Shown: positions 25,359-35,245 of the stretch, piece by piece
Position numbering within the stretch: the stretch's first letter is position 1
Layout of the letters: each line of letters opens with the position of its first letter
Origin: Myxococcales bacterium
Lineage (GTDB): Bacteria; Myxococcota; Polyangia; HGW-17; SLPX01
Reading direction: 5' to 3'
Length of the DNA stretch: 64,000 nt
Assembly: GCA_007131745.1 (NCBI GenBank)
Contig: SLPX01000154.1
Coordinates: 1-64,000, forward strand
Position numbers and translations under genes: made by a program
Notes under the pieces: generated by a model
What the model saw: the letters and a program-made list of their open reading frames with translations, nothing else
Database searches by the model: none
Told to the model about the DNA's origin: nothing

Positions 25359-28300
25359 GTTTCACGAGAAAACTGTTTATGAATCGTCATTCAGTTTACG
25401 CCCTTGCTCTGGGCGTGGCGGCGTTCGGAATCTACGCTTACTTGCGCCTGCCGATGCAGTTGTTTCCCGACACGGCTCCCCCGCTTGTAACGGTAGTGAC
25501 ACCGTACCCGGGCGCGGGAGCGGACGAAGTTGTCCGCGATTTGACGAGACCCCTGGAAGAGGAACTTGCTTCCGTGGAAGGAGTGGTGGACGTTTCTTCA
25601 AGGTCGCAGGACAACCTGTCAGTGATTTCCCTCGAGTTCACATATGACCGCAGCGCGGATTTGGCGGCAGTTGATGTGCAAAACGCAATTGCGCGTATCA
25701 GGGGTTCTCTTCCGGACGCAATTCAAGAACCTCGCGTACTCAAGATGAGCGTAAACGACCGCCCCATTGTTTCAGTGGGGGTTTCAGGGGAGGATTCTGC
25801 AGCCGTGCGCAGACTCGTAGAAGATCGAATTGCTCCCAGGTTTCATCGACTGGAAGGCGTGGCCGGAGTCGACGTATTCGGCGGGTCTGTGAGCGCGGTC
25901 AACGTGGAGGTTGACCGGGAAAAAATGGTCGCAACCGGTTTGTCGATTCAACACATTGTTGCAACCTTGAAAGAGCGAAACATATCCGCTCCCGGCGGAA
26001 GCATCAAGGGCGGCCGCCGCAGCGTCAACGTCAGGGTGGAAGGTCGTTCGATGTCTATAAAAGACATTGAAACGATACCCATACCCACCCAAACGGGCAA
26101 ACGGATTCTCCTGCGGGACGTGGCCGTTGTGAATCTTGGCTCGCTGGATGATGAATCCGCGTTTTCGATTCGCGGTGAGCAATCCATTGCAGTGCAGATA
26201 TTTAAAACCGATGATGCCAATACCATCGAGGTGGTTGAGCGGGTGCAAAAAGAAATTGAAGAACTTCGTTCGGATTACCCCGGCCTGGAATTCAAAATGG
26301 GAGAGGAGAGCGCAAGTTTCACCAAAACCGTGGTCGACAACCTATTGACCAATGTTTGGCAGGCGCTTTTGCTGGCTTCGATCGTAGTCTTTCTTTTCTT
26401 GGGCGCGCTTTCATCCTCGATCGTTGTAGTTGTTTCCATGCCCCTTTCTTTTGCCCTTACGTTTGCAATGATGAAGCTTTTCGGGGTGGAATTTAACATG
26501 GTGACGCTTTCGGCGGTCATCCTATCGGTGGGAATGGTAGTAGACGGAGCAGTGGTGATGGTCGAAAACATCACCCGGCACAGGGCCGATTCCCTTTCCG
26601 ATCCTGAAGGGGCTGTGGCCGAGGGCGCTGATGAGATAAGGTTTTCAGTGATTGCAGGAGTCGCCACAACGCTTATCGTCCTGGTTCCCCTGCTTTTTTT
26701 GGAGGGTTTCATCGGAAAGACCTTCGGGCCCCTGGCGTTGACCCTTTTGTTCGCGTTTTCAGGGTCCGCGTTGACCGCGGTTGTCATCATTCCGGTGTTG
26801 GCTAACACATTGGGTACCTTCTCACGGCTGGACAAGGCAACCGCCTGGTTGACGCGACCGTTTGACTGGGTGGTTGAATGGGTTCGCAAGGGATACGTGA
26901 GACTTTTGGGTTTTGCATTGAAGTGGCGCTCGATCACTTTGCTGCTGGCGGTCGTTCTGCTCCTTGGTGGAGTGGTTGGTCTTCGGTCTGCGGGAATGGA
27001 CGTTCTTCCGAAAATGGACGGGGGCGCTTTTGTAGTTTCCTTGGAAACCGTTCCCGGTTCTTCACTCGAAGAGACGGTTTCGGCAATCCGCTCGGTTGAA
27101 AAAGTGCTGGATTCACAACCTGAAGTAGTACTCTACCAATCACAAGCAGGATATGAAGCAGGTATGCGTTCGATGAGCGCATCGGGAGTACAAGGGCCCA
27201 CTCAAGGCATGGTAAGCGTAACGCTTGTGCCGAGAACAGCCCGCAAACGTTCGATTTGGGATATCCAGGATTCGGTTCGCAGGGGTGTGGCCCAAATTCC
27301 GGGAGTGCATTATTTCAATGTACGGGAAACCGGAAATACCGCAAAGGCGACCACGGGCGCGCCCATTGTCATTCGGATCACAGGCGATGATCCGCTCGTT
27401 TTGGACAGGATGGGTTCGATCGTTGCAGAGGTCGCCGGGAAAGTGGATTCAGTTGTTGAGCCGACTCGATCATGGCGATTGGACAATCCACTTCTACTGG
27501 TCGAAGTCGATGAACTTCTTGCGGCCGAGATGGGACTTTCTTCGGCCCGAGTGGCCCAATTCATGCTTCAAGGTTCAAGAGGCATCAATGCTGGTGATTT
27601 TCATGGAGTAGAGGGAAAACCCAGCCCGGTTTTTGTTCGCTACGGAGAGGATTTCCGCAGGACCCCCCGTAATTTATTGCAGTTTCCCTTTCAAACGGCC
27701 GGTGACGGCAGAGTCGTTCCACTTAGTGTTGTAGCGTCCGCGCACGAAGAAACCGGGCAGGGAATGATCGCGCGGAATAACTTGGCTCTTTCTCTCGAGA
27801 TTTCTGCATTGATCGAAGGCCGGCCTTTGAGCAAAGTTGTTTCGGAATTGGGACCGAAGATCCAATCAATGGACGTTCCGCACGGTTACGAAATAGAACT
27901 CGTGGGAGAAAACAAGGACATGGTCGAGGCGCGTAGTGAAATCGGCGCGGCCATGATTATCGCGCTTGCCGCCGTGTACCTTTTACTGGTTGCGCAGTTC
28001 CGTTCTTTTGTACATCCATTCACCGTGCTCATGACCGTGCCGTTGAGCCTCTCCGGGGTGGCCGCCGGTTTGTGGATAGCTTCCAAGCCTGTTTCAATGC
28101 CCGTAATGGTCGGGCTTGTTCTCCTTGTCGGAATCGTGGTTAACAACGCAATTATTCTCCTGGATTTTATCAGGCAACGGAGAGATGCAGGCATGAACCG
28201 CCGCGAGGCCGTGGAAGCGTCGGTTTCCAAAAGGTTTCGTCCTATCATCATGACCGCCGTATCGACCATTGTCGGCATGTTTCCCCTGGCGGCCGAGTGG

Positions 28301-28459
28301 GCGCTTGGAGCCGAGCGTTTTTCGCCACTGGCGATTGCAGTGATAGGCGGTTTGACCACCGCTACCTTTCTGACTCTCATAGTAATTCCGGTGCTCTATG
28401 ATGTGCTGGACGACGCGTCCGGAATATTCAAAAAAAGCATCCATGAAAATTCCGGGTAG
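25355..28459 (+). CDS. RND-family multidrug efflux transporter (HAE1 type)
   Basis: This 1034-residue protein has the twelve-helix, two-porter-loop plan of AcrB relatives, starting with LRLPMQLFPDTAPPLVTV. The proton-relay helix 4 reads SVGMVVDGAVVMVEN, so the first Asp is kept but the second Asp of AcrB is Gly. Helix 10 has GIVVNNAIILLDF, where AcrB has the Lys. That pattern is usual in many non-enteric HAE1 pumps. It exports hydrophobic compounds using the proton gradient. No outer-membrane TolC-like gene follows, so the pump must borrow one. Confidence 0.93.
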   Translation: MSFTRKLFMNRHSVYALALGVAAFGIYAYLRLPMQLFPDTAPPLVTVVTPYPGAGADEVVRDLTRPLEEELASVEGVVDVSSRSQDNLSVISLEFTYDRSADLAAVDVQNAIARIRGSLPDAIQEPRVLKMSVNDRPIVSVGVSGEDSAAVRRLVEDRIAPRFHRLEGVAGVDVFGGSVSAVNVEVDREKMVATGLSIQHIVATLKERNISAPGGSIKGGRRSVNVRVEGRSMSIKDIETIPIPTQTGKRILLRDVAVVNLGSLDDESAFSIRGEQSIAVQIFKTDDANTIEVVERVQKEIEELRSDYPGLEFKMGEESASFTKTVVDNLLTNVWQALLLASIVVFLFLGALSSSIVVVVSMPLSFALTFAMMKLFGVEFNMVTLSAVILSVGMVVDGAVVMVENITRHRADSLSDPEGAVAEGADEIRFSVIAGVATTLIVLVPLLFLEGFIGKTFGPLALTLLFAFSGSALTAVVIIPVLANTLGTFSRLDKATAWLTRPFDWVVEWVRKGYVRLLGFALKWRSITLLLAVVLLLGGVVGLRSAGMDVLPKMDGGAFVVSLETVPGSSLEETVSAIRSVEKVLDSQPEVVLYQSQAGYEAGMRSMSASGVQGPTQGMVSVTLVPRTARKRSIWDIQDSVRRGVAQIPGVHYFNVRETGNTAKATTGAPIVIRITGDDPLVLDRMGSIVAEVAGKVDSVVEPTRSWRLDNPLLLVEVDELLAAEMGLSSARVAQFMLQGSRGINAGDFHGVEGKPSPVFVRYGEDFRRTPRNLLQFPFQTAGDGRVVPLSVVASAHEETGQGMIARNNLALSLEISALIEGRPLSKVVSELGPKIQSMDVPHGYEIELVGENKDMVEARSEIGAAMIIALAAVYLLLVAQFRSFVHPFTVLMTVPLSLSGVAAGLWIASKPVSMPVMVGLVLLVGIVVNNAIILLDFIRQRRDAGMNRREAVEASVSKRFRPIIMTAVSTIVGMFPLAAEWALGAERFSPLAIAVIGGLTTATFLTLIVIPVLYDVLDDASGIFKKSIHENSG

Positions 28460-28466
28460 TGAACGA

Positions 28467-29921
28467 TCAAGGGGTGCAAACGGTTTCGGGGCTTCCGCTG
28501 CAACACAGAGGCTCTTCAAGAATACATGGTCTGGAAAGCTCGGTGGAGGAGAGCCTGAGTTTCACCCATTCAAGCTGTTCCGGCAATGACCATATAGCGC
28601 CATTTGAATGGCTTGCTTGAGCGCATTCAATGTATTCCATCCGGTAACCCATGTCGCAGAGCCTTGAAAACTCTTCCCGCTCCATGGGCGTGTCTACGAG
28701 CCGGTCGTTTTCGCTCAAAACAAAGAGAAAGGGCGTGTCGGAAATCCTGGGGACGGATGTATACGCTACAGAGTTTTCACCCATGAGACATTTCCATTCT
28801 TCGTACCCATGCCAATCATTTTCAAGAACTCCGTCTACGAAATCCTCTTTGAAAATGTCGGTTACTTCTTGAATCTCGTATTCGTCGAGTCTGATATCGC
28901 AAGTTGAATCCATCAAATGCACCAATTGTTCGGCTATATATGTTGGGTGGTGATTTGTAAGGAATTCATCCAGACGTTCGCCCATCCCATGCCACCGGGC
29001 CATTTGCACCAAGGCCGCAGCGGTGAGTTGGGTCGAGGAGCTGAACGTCATGAGCGCGGATTCTGTTTGACGTATCAGGTTTGTGGGTGCAATGAGCGCT
29101 ACCGTTGCGGCCACCTCGTATTCAGGTGCGTAATACGGAGCATAGAGTTCACTGAAAAACGCTCCGTGTCCGCCTTGAGATGCGCCCCAGATAATCACCC
29201 GGCCATCCAAGCTTACGGAACTGCTTTCAGCTTCAAGAGTTTTCTCCGCGGCGCGCACGGAATCCCATGAGGCGATGGCAGTGGGTTCACCCACGAGATA
29301 TGGATGAAACATTTCAGAAGGTTCTCCGAAACCGTTCATGCCTATATAATCCGGCGCGGTTACCAGATAGCCCTGAGATGCCAACAAAAGAGCGGGCGCC
29401 GCGCCTTCCAGCCGTTCAACCGACGGCGCACAGTCGTCCATGAATCCCGTTGTTCCGTGCAACCACAGCACGAGCGGCGCGTCAAGAGAATCCGATCCTC
29501 CTTCTTCCAGGTGTGGAACACCCAACACGGTAGTTGCTTCCAGCTTCACCCCCCTGTCCTGCGTCTCGTAGCGGACCCAGTAGATATCGGCTCCGTACTT
29601 GATGTCCAGCGCTCCAGCATATTCCGTATTGTTCAGCATGGATTCTATGCCTCCACGGTGAAGCGAAAGAATGAGATCCAACTCGATATAGATGGGGGTT
29701 CCCATATCGCGGGGATTTATCCAGGTGTACTCATCCATTCCGCAGACCATGGGTTCAAACGGGGGCGTCCAAGATTCCTGTTTTTCGCACCCTTGCAGAA
29801 AGAGAACTGCGAAAATAACCACTGCAAAAGCAAATAACGAGCGCGGACGCCTCCCGGTGTTTTCAACAGTCGCCGGTATATTTGAACTGTAACGGTACCC
29901 ATTCTGTATTTGTGTATGCAT
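28467..29921 (-). CDS. Secretory-lipase-like alpha/beta-hydrolase lipoprotein
   Basis: This is a 484-residue protein with a lipobox FLQGC (Cys45). The alpha/beta-hydrolase domain follows the fungal/bacterial secretory lipase (LIP) pattern: LHGTTGFMDDCAPS oxyanion region, GYLVTAPDYIGMNGFG, nucleophile Ser in WGASQGGHG, an Asp in SENDRLVDTP and a His in ASHSNGAIW. The catalytic triad is therefore complete. It should hydrolyse lipids or esters at the cell surface. The ATG at 29921 is preferred, since the longer frame to 29969 adds a polar leader. It is convergent with the efflux operon, seven bases from its end. Confidence 0.8.
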   Translation of the reverse strand: MHTQIQNGYRYSSNIPATVENTGRRPRSLFAFAVVIFAVLFLQGCEKQESWTPPFEPMVCGMDEYTWINPRDMGTPIYIELDLILSLHRGGIESMLNNTEYAGALDIKYGADIYWVRYETQDRGVKLEATTVLGVPHLEEGGSDSLDAPLVLWLHGTTGFMDDCAPSVERLEGAAPALLLASQGYLVTAPDYIGMNGFGEPSEMFHPYLVGEPTAIASWDSVRAAEKTLEAESSSVSLDGRVIIWGASQGGHGAFFSELYAPYYAPEYEVAATVALIAPTNLIRQTESALMTFSSSTQLTAAALVQMARWHGMGERLDEFLTNHHPTYIAEQLVHLMDSTCDIRLDEYEIQEVTDIFKEDFVDGVLENDWHGYEEWKCLMGENSVAYTSVPRISDTPFLFVLSENDRLVDTPMEREEFSRLCDMGYRMEYIECAQASHSNGAIWSLPEQLEWVKLRLSSTELSRPCILEEPLCCSGSPETVCTP

Positions 29922-30087
29922 TTTTTCTCTTGTTCCGGTAGGCAATGCTCTACTCATAAAGAACTGCAAGTTTTAATCGTAGCAAACATTCTGCCCCTTT
30001 AGTTTAACATGGTTAGAATAATTGTTCAAGGCATAAAGCCTATCTGGATCCTTTAAGCCCTCAAAGAAAGGCTCTCACCGATTTTTG

Positions 30088-30116
30088 TTGAACACGATGG
30101 GTACGCGATGCATTAT
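30088..30116 (+). promoter_or_regulatory. Candidate promoter of the sulfatase-fold pair
   Basis: TTGAAC (30088-30093) and CATTAT (30111-30116) are spaced 17 bases apart. Transcription would begin near 30123. Confidence 0.4.
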
Positions 30117-30132
30117 CATTCGGTTGTAGTGG

Positions 30133-32394
30133 ATGTGGAGAAACGGAAATTTTCGGCTGTTGACTGCGCTAAAATCAGTGCAAATGAATCAAGTAACAAA
30201 AGAAAATGGTAACAACCGAACACTTTCAGGTCGAGTCGCCGGGTTGATTGCGGATGCGTTGGTTTCACCTCCTTGCGCGGGACTTTGCATTGCAACCGTA
30301 TTGTTTGTGTGGTCTGTACTCGAGTTGACCAAGGTAAGCTACTTCGGACACACGAGCCCTGAAGCCATGGATTTCGCGATTCGACATCTTGCGCGGACCG
30401 TGGTGTCATTCCAAATCAGGATACTCGCTTACTACTGGGCGGTGGCCGTTTTCGGAGGTCTTTTGGCCTGGATGATTTTGGCCGGCCGCGATTTGGTTGC
30501 ACGACGCAATAAGGTGACCCGCATTAGACGGGCGATAAGGTCTTTTGCAACCGTGGGTTTTCTGCATGTCTATTTTTTTTCCAGGGCGGTAGTCGAAACA
30601 CCTGAATTGTATGCTCAATATCTTTATCTAGAGGGTGGATGGAGAAGGTGGTTCCAGGTGACTCTTACTCACCGACTCGGCCTCGGATTGCTGGATACGT
30701 TGTTCGTTCTTTTGGTCGTCTTCATTGTTTTTTCACCGCTTTTTCGGCGCGGGGTTCGCGAAAAATGGGGTAAAGACTTTCATGGAACGCTCCGGAAATG
30801 GAAGAATATGCACGTTGGTAAACGTAAGCGATTACTCGTTGCTGCGTTAGTTCCCATGGGTGTTTTTCCGATCCTCATCGCTGTTTTTGCCCGGACTTTT
30901 TCAGGACCGACATCCAGTCCTGAAAACAAGGGCATGAACGTCATTATTCTGGCCGTAGACGGTCTGAGATCAGACTATGTTTGGGGCGATGAAAGCAACT
31001 ATGCACCGGAGATCCGAGCTTTCGGCCGGCGTTCGGTTGTTTTTACGAGAGCCTACACGTCTCTGGCCAGAACTTTTCCGTCGTGGATAAGTCTATTGAC
31101 AGGGCGATTTCCTCACTCGCACTCCATAAGACATATGTTTCCATCCAGCGAGGAAACCGCTTCCATCGGGGAAACACTGCCTGCGCGCCTGAGGGAGATG
31201 GGCTACACGACCGCGGTGGTTTCCGATTACGCGGGCGAGATTTTTGCAAGGGCCGATTTGGGTTTCGATCACACTGATGTTCCGGATTTCGATTTCTCCC
31301 AAATCGTAAAACAGCAGGCATTGAGAATTCATGTGCATCTTCTTCCTTACATTGTGAATTCGTTCGGCAGGAATCTTTTCCCGGTTGTAGACGGGTTTCC
31401 CGATGCAGCGGACCCTTTTGAATTGGAGGCCAGGGTTAGGAGAAAACTGAGAAGTTTGAGTAGAAACCGCAAGTTTTTTCTCACCGCTTTTTTTTCTGCT
31501 ACTCATTTTCCCTATGCCGCGCCCTATCCGTATTACAGGATGTTTACTGATGATTCGTACAGAGGCCCATACAAGTACGGAAAAACCCGGATGCCCGGCG
31601 AGGAAACAGTGAGCGAAGAGGACATTGGACAGGTGCGAGGATTATACCGAGGCGCTGTTGCATCCGTGGATCGCGCCCTCGGAGGCATATTACAAGAGCT
31701 TCGACGGCTCGGGATCGAAGACAGAACCATCGTTGTGATCACCGCAGACCACGGTGAAACGCTTTACGAAGGAGACCTGGGAATGGGCCACGGGGATCAT
31801 TTGCGCGGGGAGTCGGCGTTGCGGATACCTCTTGCGATTTACATACCTAAAATGACGAAAGGAAAAGTCGTGCATTCGGTTGTCAGGGATGTGGACCTGG
31901 CTCCGACCTTGGCGGCTTCCGTCGGAATTCCCATGAAGTATTCCGAAGGAGAGAATCTGACCCCTTTGATTAAAGGAAGCAAAAATGATTTTGATTTAGC
32001 AGCCTATTCTGAAACCGGGCTGTGGTTCACTCTTGAAGGAGAGGGGTGGTCTTCCAGCGACAGGCTTTTTTATCCCGAGGTATTGGGAGGTCTTATGGAG
32101 GTTGATGCAGAAAGAGGTTATGAAATCAGCTTAAAGGATGAATATCGCAATTTGGTCATCGCTGCAAAACACCGCTGTGTAATCTACCGTAACTGGAAAT
32201 TGATTTATCGCCCTCTTGTAGACGGAGTGGACTTGCAGCTTTTTGATATTGAAAAAGATCCTCTCAACGAGACGGATCTTTCCAGCGAGAAACCGGAGAT
32301 CAAAAACATGCTATGGAGCAAATTGAAGGGCTGGTTGTTGGAAGATCCGAAAAACGTATACAGAGGCGGCTATGTCTTGCCAAAAAATAACTGA
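30133..32394 (+). CDS. Membrane-anchored sulfatase-fold protein (alkaline phosphatase superfamily)
   Basis: The protein has up to 753 residues and four or five N-terminal transmembrane helices (about residues 35-265), then an extracytoplasmic sulfatase-like domain. The metal-binding start is MNVIILAVDGLRSDY, later ITADHGETLYEGD and HGDHLRGESALR provide Asp/His ligands. The nucleophile segment reads LARTFPSWISLLTG, with Thr (codon 31072-31074) where sulfatases have the Cys/Ser made into formylglycine. This is the pattern of phosphoglycerol or phosphoethanolamine transferases such as LtaS/EptA rather than sulfatases. An alternative start is 30184; neither has a clear ribosome site. The next gene overlaps by 23 bases. 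Confidence 0.78.
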   Translation: MWRNGNFRLLTALKSVQMNQVTKENGNNRTLSGRVAGLIADALVSPPCAGLCIATVLFVWSVLELTKVSYFGHTSPEAMDFAIRHLARTVVSFQIRILAYYWAVAVFGGLLAWMILAGRDLVARRNKVTRIRRAIRSFATVGFLHVYFFSRAVVETPELYAQYLYLEGGWRRWFQVTLTHRLGLGLLDTLFVLLVVFIVFSPLFRRGVREKWGKDFHGTLRKWKNMHVGKRKRLLVAALVPMGVFPILIAVFARTFSGPTSSPENKGMNVIILAVDGLRSDYVWGDESNYAPEIRAFGRRSVVFTRAYTSLARTFPSWISLLTGRFPHSHSIRHMFPSSEETASIGETLPARLREMGYTTAVVSDYAGEIFARADLGFDHTDVPDFDFSQIVKQQALRIHVHLLPYIVNSFGRNLFPVVDGFPDAADPFELEARVRRKLRSLSRNRKFFLTAFFSATHFPYAAPYPYYRMFTDDSYRGPYKYGKTRMPGEETVSEEDIGQVRGLYRGAVASVDRALGGILQELRRLGIEDRTIVVITADHGETLYEGDLGMGHGDHLRGESALRIPLAIYIPKMTKGKVVHSVVRDVDLAPTLAASVGIPMKYSEGENLTPLIKGSKNDFDLAAYSETGLWFTLEGEGWSSSDRLFYPEVLGGLMEVDAERGYEISLKDEYRNLVIAAKHRCVIYRNWKLIYRPLVDGVDLQLFDIEKDPLNETDLSSEKPEIKNMLWSKLKGWLLEDPKNVYRGGYVLPKNN

Positions 32395-35245
32395 ACCTTG
32401 CAGCAATCCGGCGAGGTGTGGATCCGGGAGATATCCCCACAAAATCCACCGCCCCCCCTCTAGGGTCTTCATGGTTGTCGGTCCATCTTCGCTTGCAGGG
32501 TTTATTCTTTCCCTTGCAGCAGCCTCGTTGTTGCTGAGGGCAGCGCGTAAAGATCCTGAAGAAGTGTTTTTGGCCGGCATTTTGAAGGGAGCGTTTGTTG
32601 ACGGATCGAGCGGGTCGGATGGAATCGAATCACATAACGGGGAAACTCCCGGTGCAAATGGTGAAGTATTGGTTTACCGGTTGGTCGACAGTCTTTCGTC
32701 GGCTCGTTACCGGGGGCCTGATCCGGCCCGAGCATATCGCTCCCTTCAGCGACACTGGAGAAAAATGCTGGATCCCCACGCGAATCTGCCCGCTTCCATG
32801 GCTCACCTGCGTTTAAAAGTAGCTTTCCGCAATCCGGATGTATTGAATTACATGAAGGATGGGGAATCTGTACGAAAGAAACGGGAACGCTTGGGATCGG
32901 GAGAGCGGCAATGGAGCCGGACCGACGGGGTATACGAGTCCAGGACAGCCTTGTTTGCTCCTCTTGCCGAAAAAAAATCGCGTAAAAGATTCCATCAGAG
33001 AAGGAGCAATGAAGAGAGCCGATGGAATACCGGAGAAAATTCAAAGGTTTTTAAAAACGAATCGTCAACAGGAAATGAAGAATGTGATCGCCATGAAATG
33101 GAAGGGGCTTCCAAGGGATCCGACATAGAGTTTACTCTGGACCTTCCTGAGAACGCGGTCCTTGAGTTCGGAGTTGCAGTTTTGCCGAGACATGAACTCG
33201 AAAGAACTCCCGTCCGTTTTGTCATCGAACTTGAATCCGGCCGTGACAGCGGGAAAATATGGTCGCGAGAAGTGACGCACGAGAATTTCATGGACTGGTC
33301 TCCGCCCGTTCGTTTGTCATTGGCGGAATGGGGCCGACGCAGGGTGACTTTGCGCCTGTCGGTATACGGGTACGATGGCGGCGGCCTGTGGATGGATCCT
33401 AAGATATGGGCGGACGGGAAGCGCGGGGGAGACAATCTTTTGGTAATCCTTGTCGACACTTTACGTCCCGACGGAGTGGGAGCGCTTGAAGGAGTACATG
33501 CAGTAACTCCGAACATGGACAGGCTGGTTCAAAACGGGGTGCGATTCACAAACTATTTCAGCAACGGATCATTTACGAGAAACTCTCTCATTGCAAAGTT
33601 CGCTTCCAACTATGCTTCTTCGCTGGGTCTGGCAGCGGACCGGTTCGCTTTTCGCGACGGAGTCAAGGAGAGGTTCTACGGATTGAGAGCGCCGCTGTTT
33701 CCACTGAAACTCGAAAATCACGGATTCGAGGTTTTCTCCGTCATGAATAACTTCTTTTCGTTTCCCTATGTCAACGTGGGAGTCGACCTTGGTTTTTCGA
33801 ACTTCACCGACGTGAGGCACCGAAGAGACGACAGCCCGGCCATGACGCGAGCTGCAATAGATTTTTTGAGAAGAAACCGGGACAGGAGGTTTTTCCTCTT
33901 TGTGCATTACGAAACGCTTCACGGATACAACAAGGACACTCGGGATACAGCCCGGCGGTTCAATTTGGATGAAGGCGTGGAGATGAGCCTTCACATGAGG
34001 GCTTACCTGCAGATCGCAAACGAAATGGATGAAGAGGTGGGCAGCCTCATGGAAGCGCTCGAGGAACTTGGGTTGGACGAAAATACGCTTGTCGTCCTGA
34101 CCTCTGATCACGGGGAGGTCTTTCACCCGGGACACGCTCACCATGTTCCGTATTACAACATGAACATGCTGCATCAGCATGCAAGATCGGTGTGGGACGA
34201 AGTCCTGAGAGTTCCAATGGTTTGGACCCGCAAGGGAAAGCTTCCTGCAGATTTCGAAGTAAATGAGATTGTACGCGGAATAGATTTTGCTCCCAGCCTG
34301 CTGGAGTTTCTCGGGTTGCCGCAGATGAATCCCGTAGCCGGAAAGAGTTTCATGTCCATGATACCTGGAGCCGGTCGATTTGTGGAGACGCATGAGTCGG
34401 AAGTGGAGAATACTGAAAAGCGCATTTCAAGCGAACGTTATGTATATGCCGAAGGTTTTCACATAAACGCTCTCAGAACCGATAGATACAAGTACATATG
34501 GAGAGATCACGAAAGCAGGGAATACGTTTTCAGGGGACGGACTTTCGATCGACCCGAAGAGTTGTTTGATCTTGATGAAGATCCGCATGAACTGAACAAC
34601 ATTTCCAGGCAACGCCCTGACATCTTGAAAAAGCTCCGCAAGGCCATGCGTCGAATCCGCCGAGAGAGCGCGTTTGAAAACCTCAGTTTCACCCAAAAAC
34701 CCGGCGATTCCGTCACAAAGTCCACGGGCGGCTATCATCTGCGCCTGTGCGCGGGCCCGGAAGAACGTCGGGTCAGCGGTCGCATCGTATATTCCTGCGA
34801 AAATCCCGAGCTCATGGTCTGGAGTGTTCGCGGGAATGTCGGGTTGCACTACCTCGGGGAGGGAAGCCGCGGTCTTCACGTGGACATGACTGCGACAAGC
34901 GAATGCACTGGCTTTGACTGGACGGCAGCGCCCGCGTGCGAGGCGGAACTGGAATTGGAAAGTGATGGAGTCATACTGGACGGCCCCGGCTACAGGGCCG
35001 GACCTTTCGGTTTGAAGCTTCTCAAGCGACCGGTTCTGAGCATTTCGGACGCAGCGAACCTTGAATCAGGAAAACAGCCGGCGGTCATGAGTCCGGAAAA
35101 TCCCGGCTTGTATGTATGGCAGTCCCCGTTCAGAGGATCTGCGTGGTTGGATTCCGAATCATCCGAACGTTCCAAGACTTCCGATGAATTGATGCAAATG
35201 AATCTCAGACAGGCCGGTTATGTACACGCCGGCGGAGAGAGATGA
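32372..35245 (+). CDS. Second sulfatase-fold protein with N-terminal membrane anchor
   Basis: This is a 957-residue protein. One hydrophobic helix lies near residues 35-55, then a low-homology Arg/Glu-rich region to about 330. The sulfatase-like domain follows at about 350-780: NLLVILVDTLRPDGVG, VVLTSDHGEVFHPGHAHH, and the C-terminal signature LFDLDEDPHELNN. The nucleophile region is NGSFTRNSLIAKF, again without the Cys-x-Pro-x-Arg formylglycine motif. A C-terminal 170-residue extension is unassigned. The start at 32372 overlaps the preceding gene and follows GAGGCGG; an ATG at 32471 is also possible. It probably works with the preceding protein on an envelope polymer or lipid (inference). 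Confidence 0.75.
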   Translation: MSCQKITEPCSNPARCGSGRYPHKIHRPPSRVFMVVGPSSLAGFILSLAAASLLLRAARKDPEEVFLAGILKGAFVDGSSGSDGIESHNGETPGANGEVLVYRLVDSLSSARYRGPDPARAYRSLQRHWRKMLDPHANLPASMAHLRLKVAFRNPDVLNYMKDGESVRKKRERLGSGERQWSRTDGVYESRTALFAPLAEKKSRKRFHQRRSNEESRWNTGENSKVFKNESSTGNEECDRHEMEGASKGSDIEFTLDLPENAVLEFGVAVLPRHELERTPVRFVIELESGRDSGKIWSREVTHENFMDWSPPVRLSLAEWGRRRVTLRLSVYGYDGGGLWMDPKIWADGKRGGDNLLVILVDTLRPDGVGALEGVHAVTPNMDRLVQNGVRFTNYFSNGSFTRNSLIAKFASNYASSLGLAADRFAFRDGVKERFYGLRAPLFPLKLENHGFEVFSVMNNFFSFPYVNVGVDLGFSNFTDVRHRRDDSPAMTRAAIDFLRRNRDRRFFLFVHYETLHGYNKDTRDTARRFNLDEGVEMSLHMRAYLQIANEMDEEVGSLMEALEELGLDENTLVVLTSDHGEVFHPGHAHHVPYYNMNMLHQHARSVWDEVLRVPMVWTRKGKLPADFEVNEIVRGIDFAPSLLEFLGLPQMNPVAGKSFMSMIPGAGRFVETHESEVENTEKRISSERYVYAEGFHINALRTDRYKYIWRDHESREYVFRGRTFDRPEELFDLDEDPHELNNISRQRPDILKKLRKAMRRIRRESAFENLSFTQKPGDSVTKSTGGYHLRLCAGPEERRVSGRIVYSCENPELMVWSVRGNVGLHYLGEGSRGLHVDMTATSECTGFDWTAAPACEAELELESDGVILDGPGYRAGPFGLKLLKRPVLSISDAANLESGKQPAVMSPENPGLYVWQSPFRGSAWLDSESSERSKTSDELMQMNLRQAGYVHAGGER

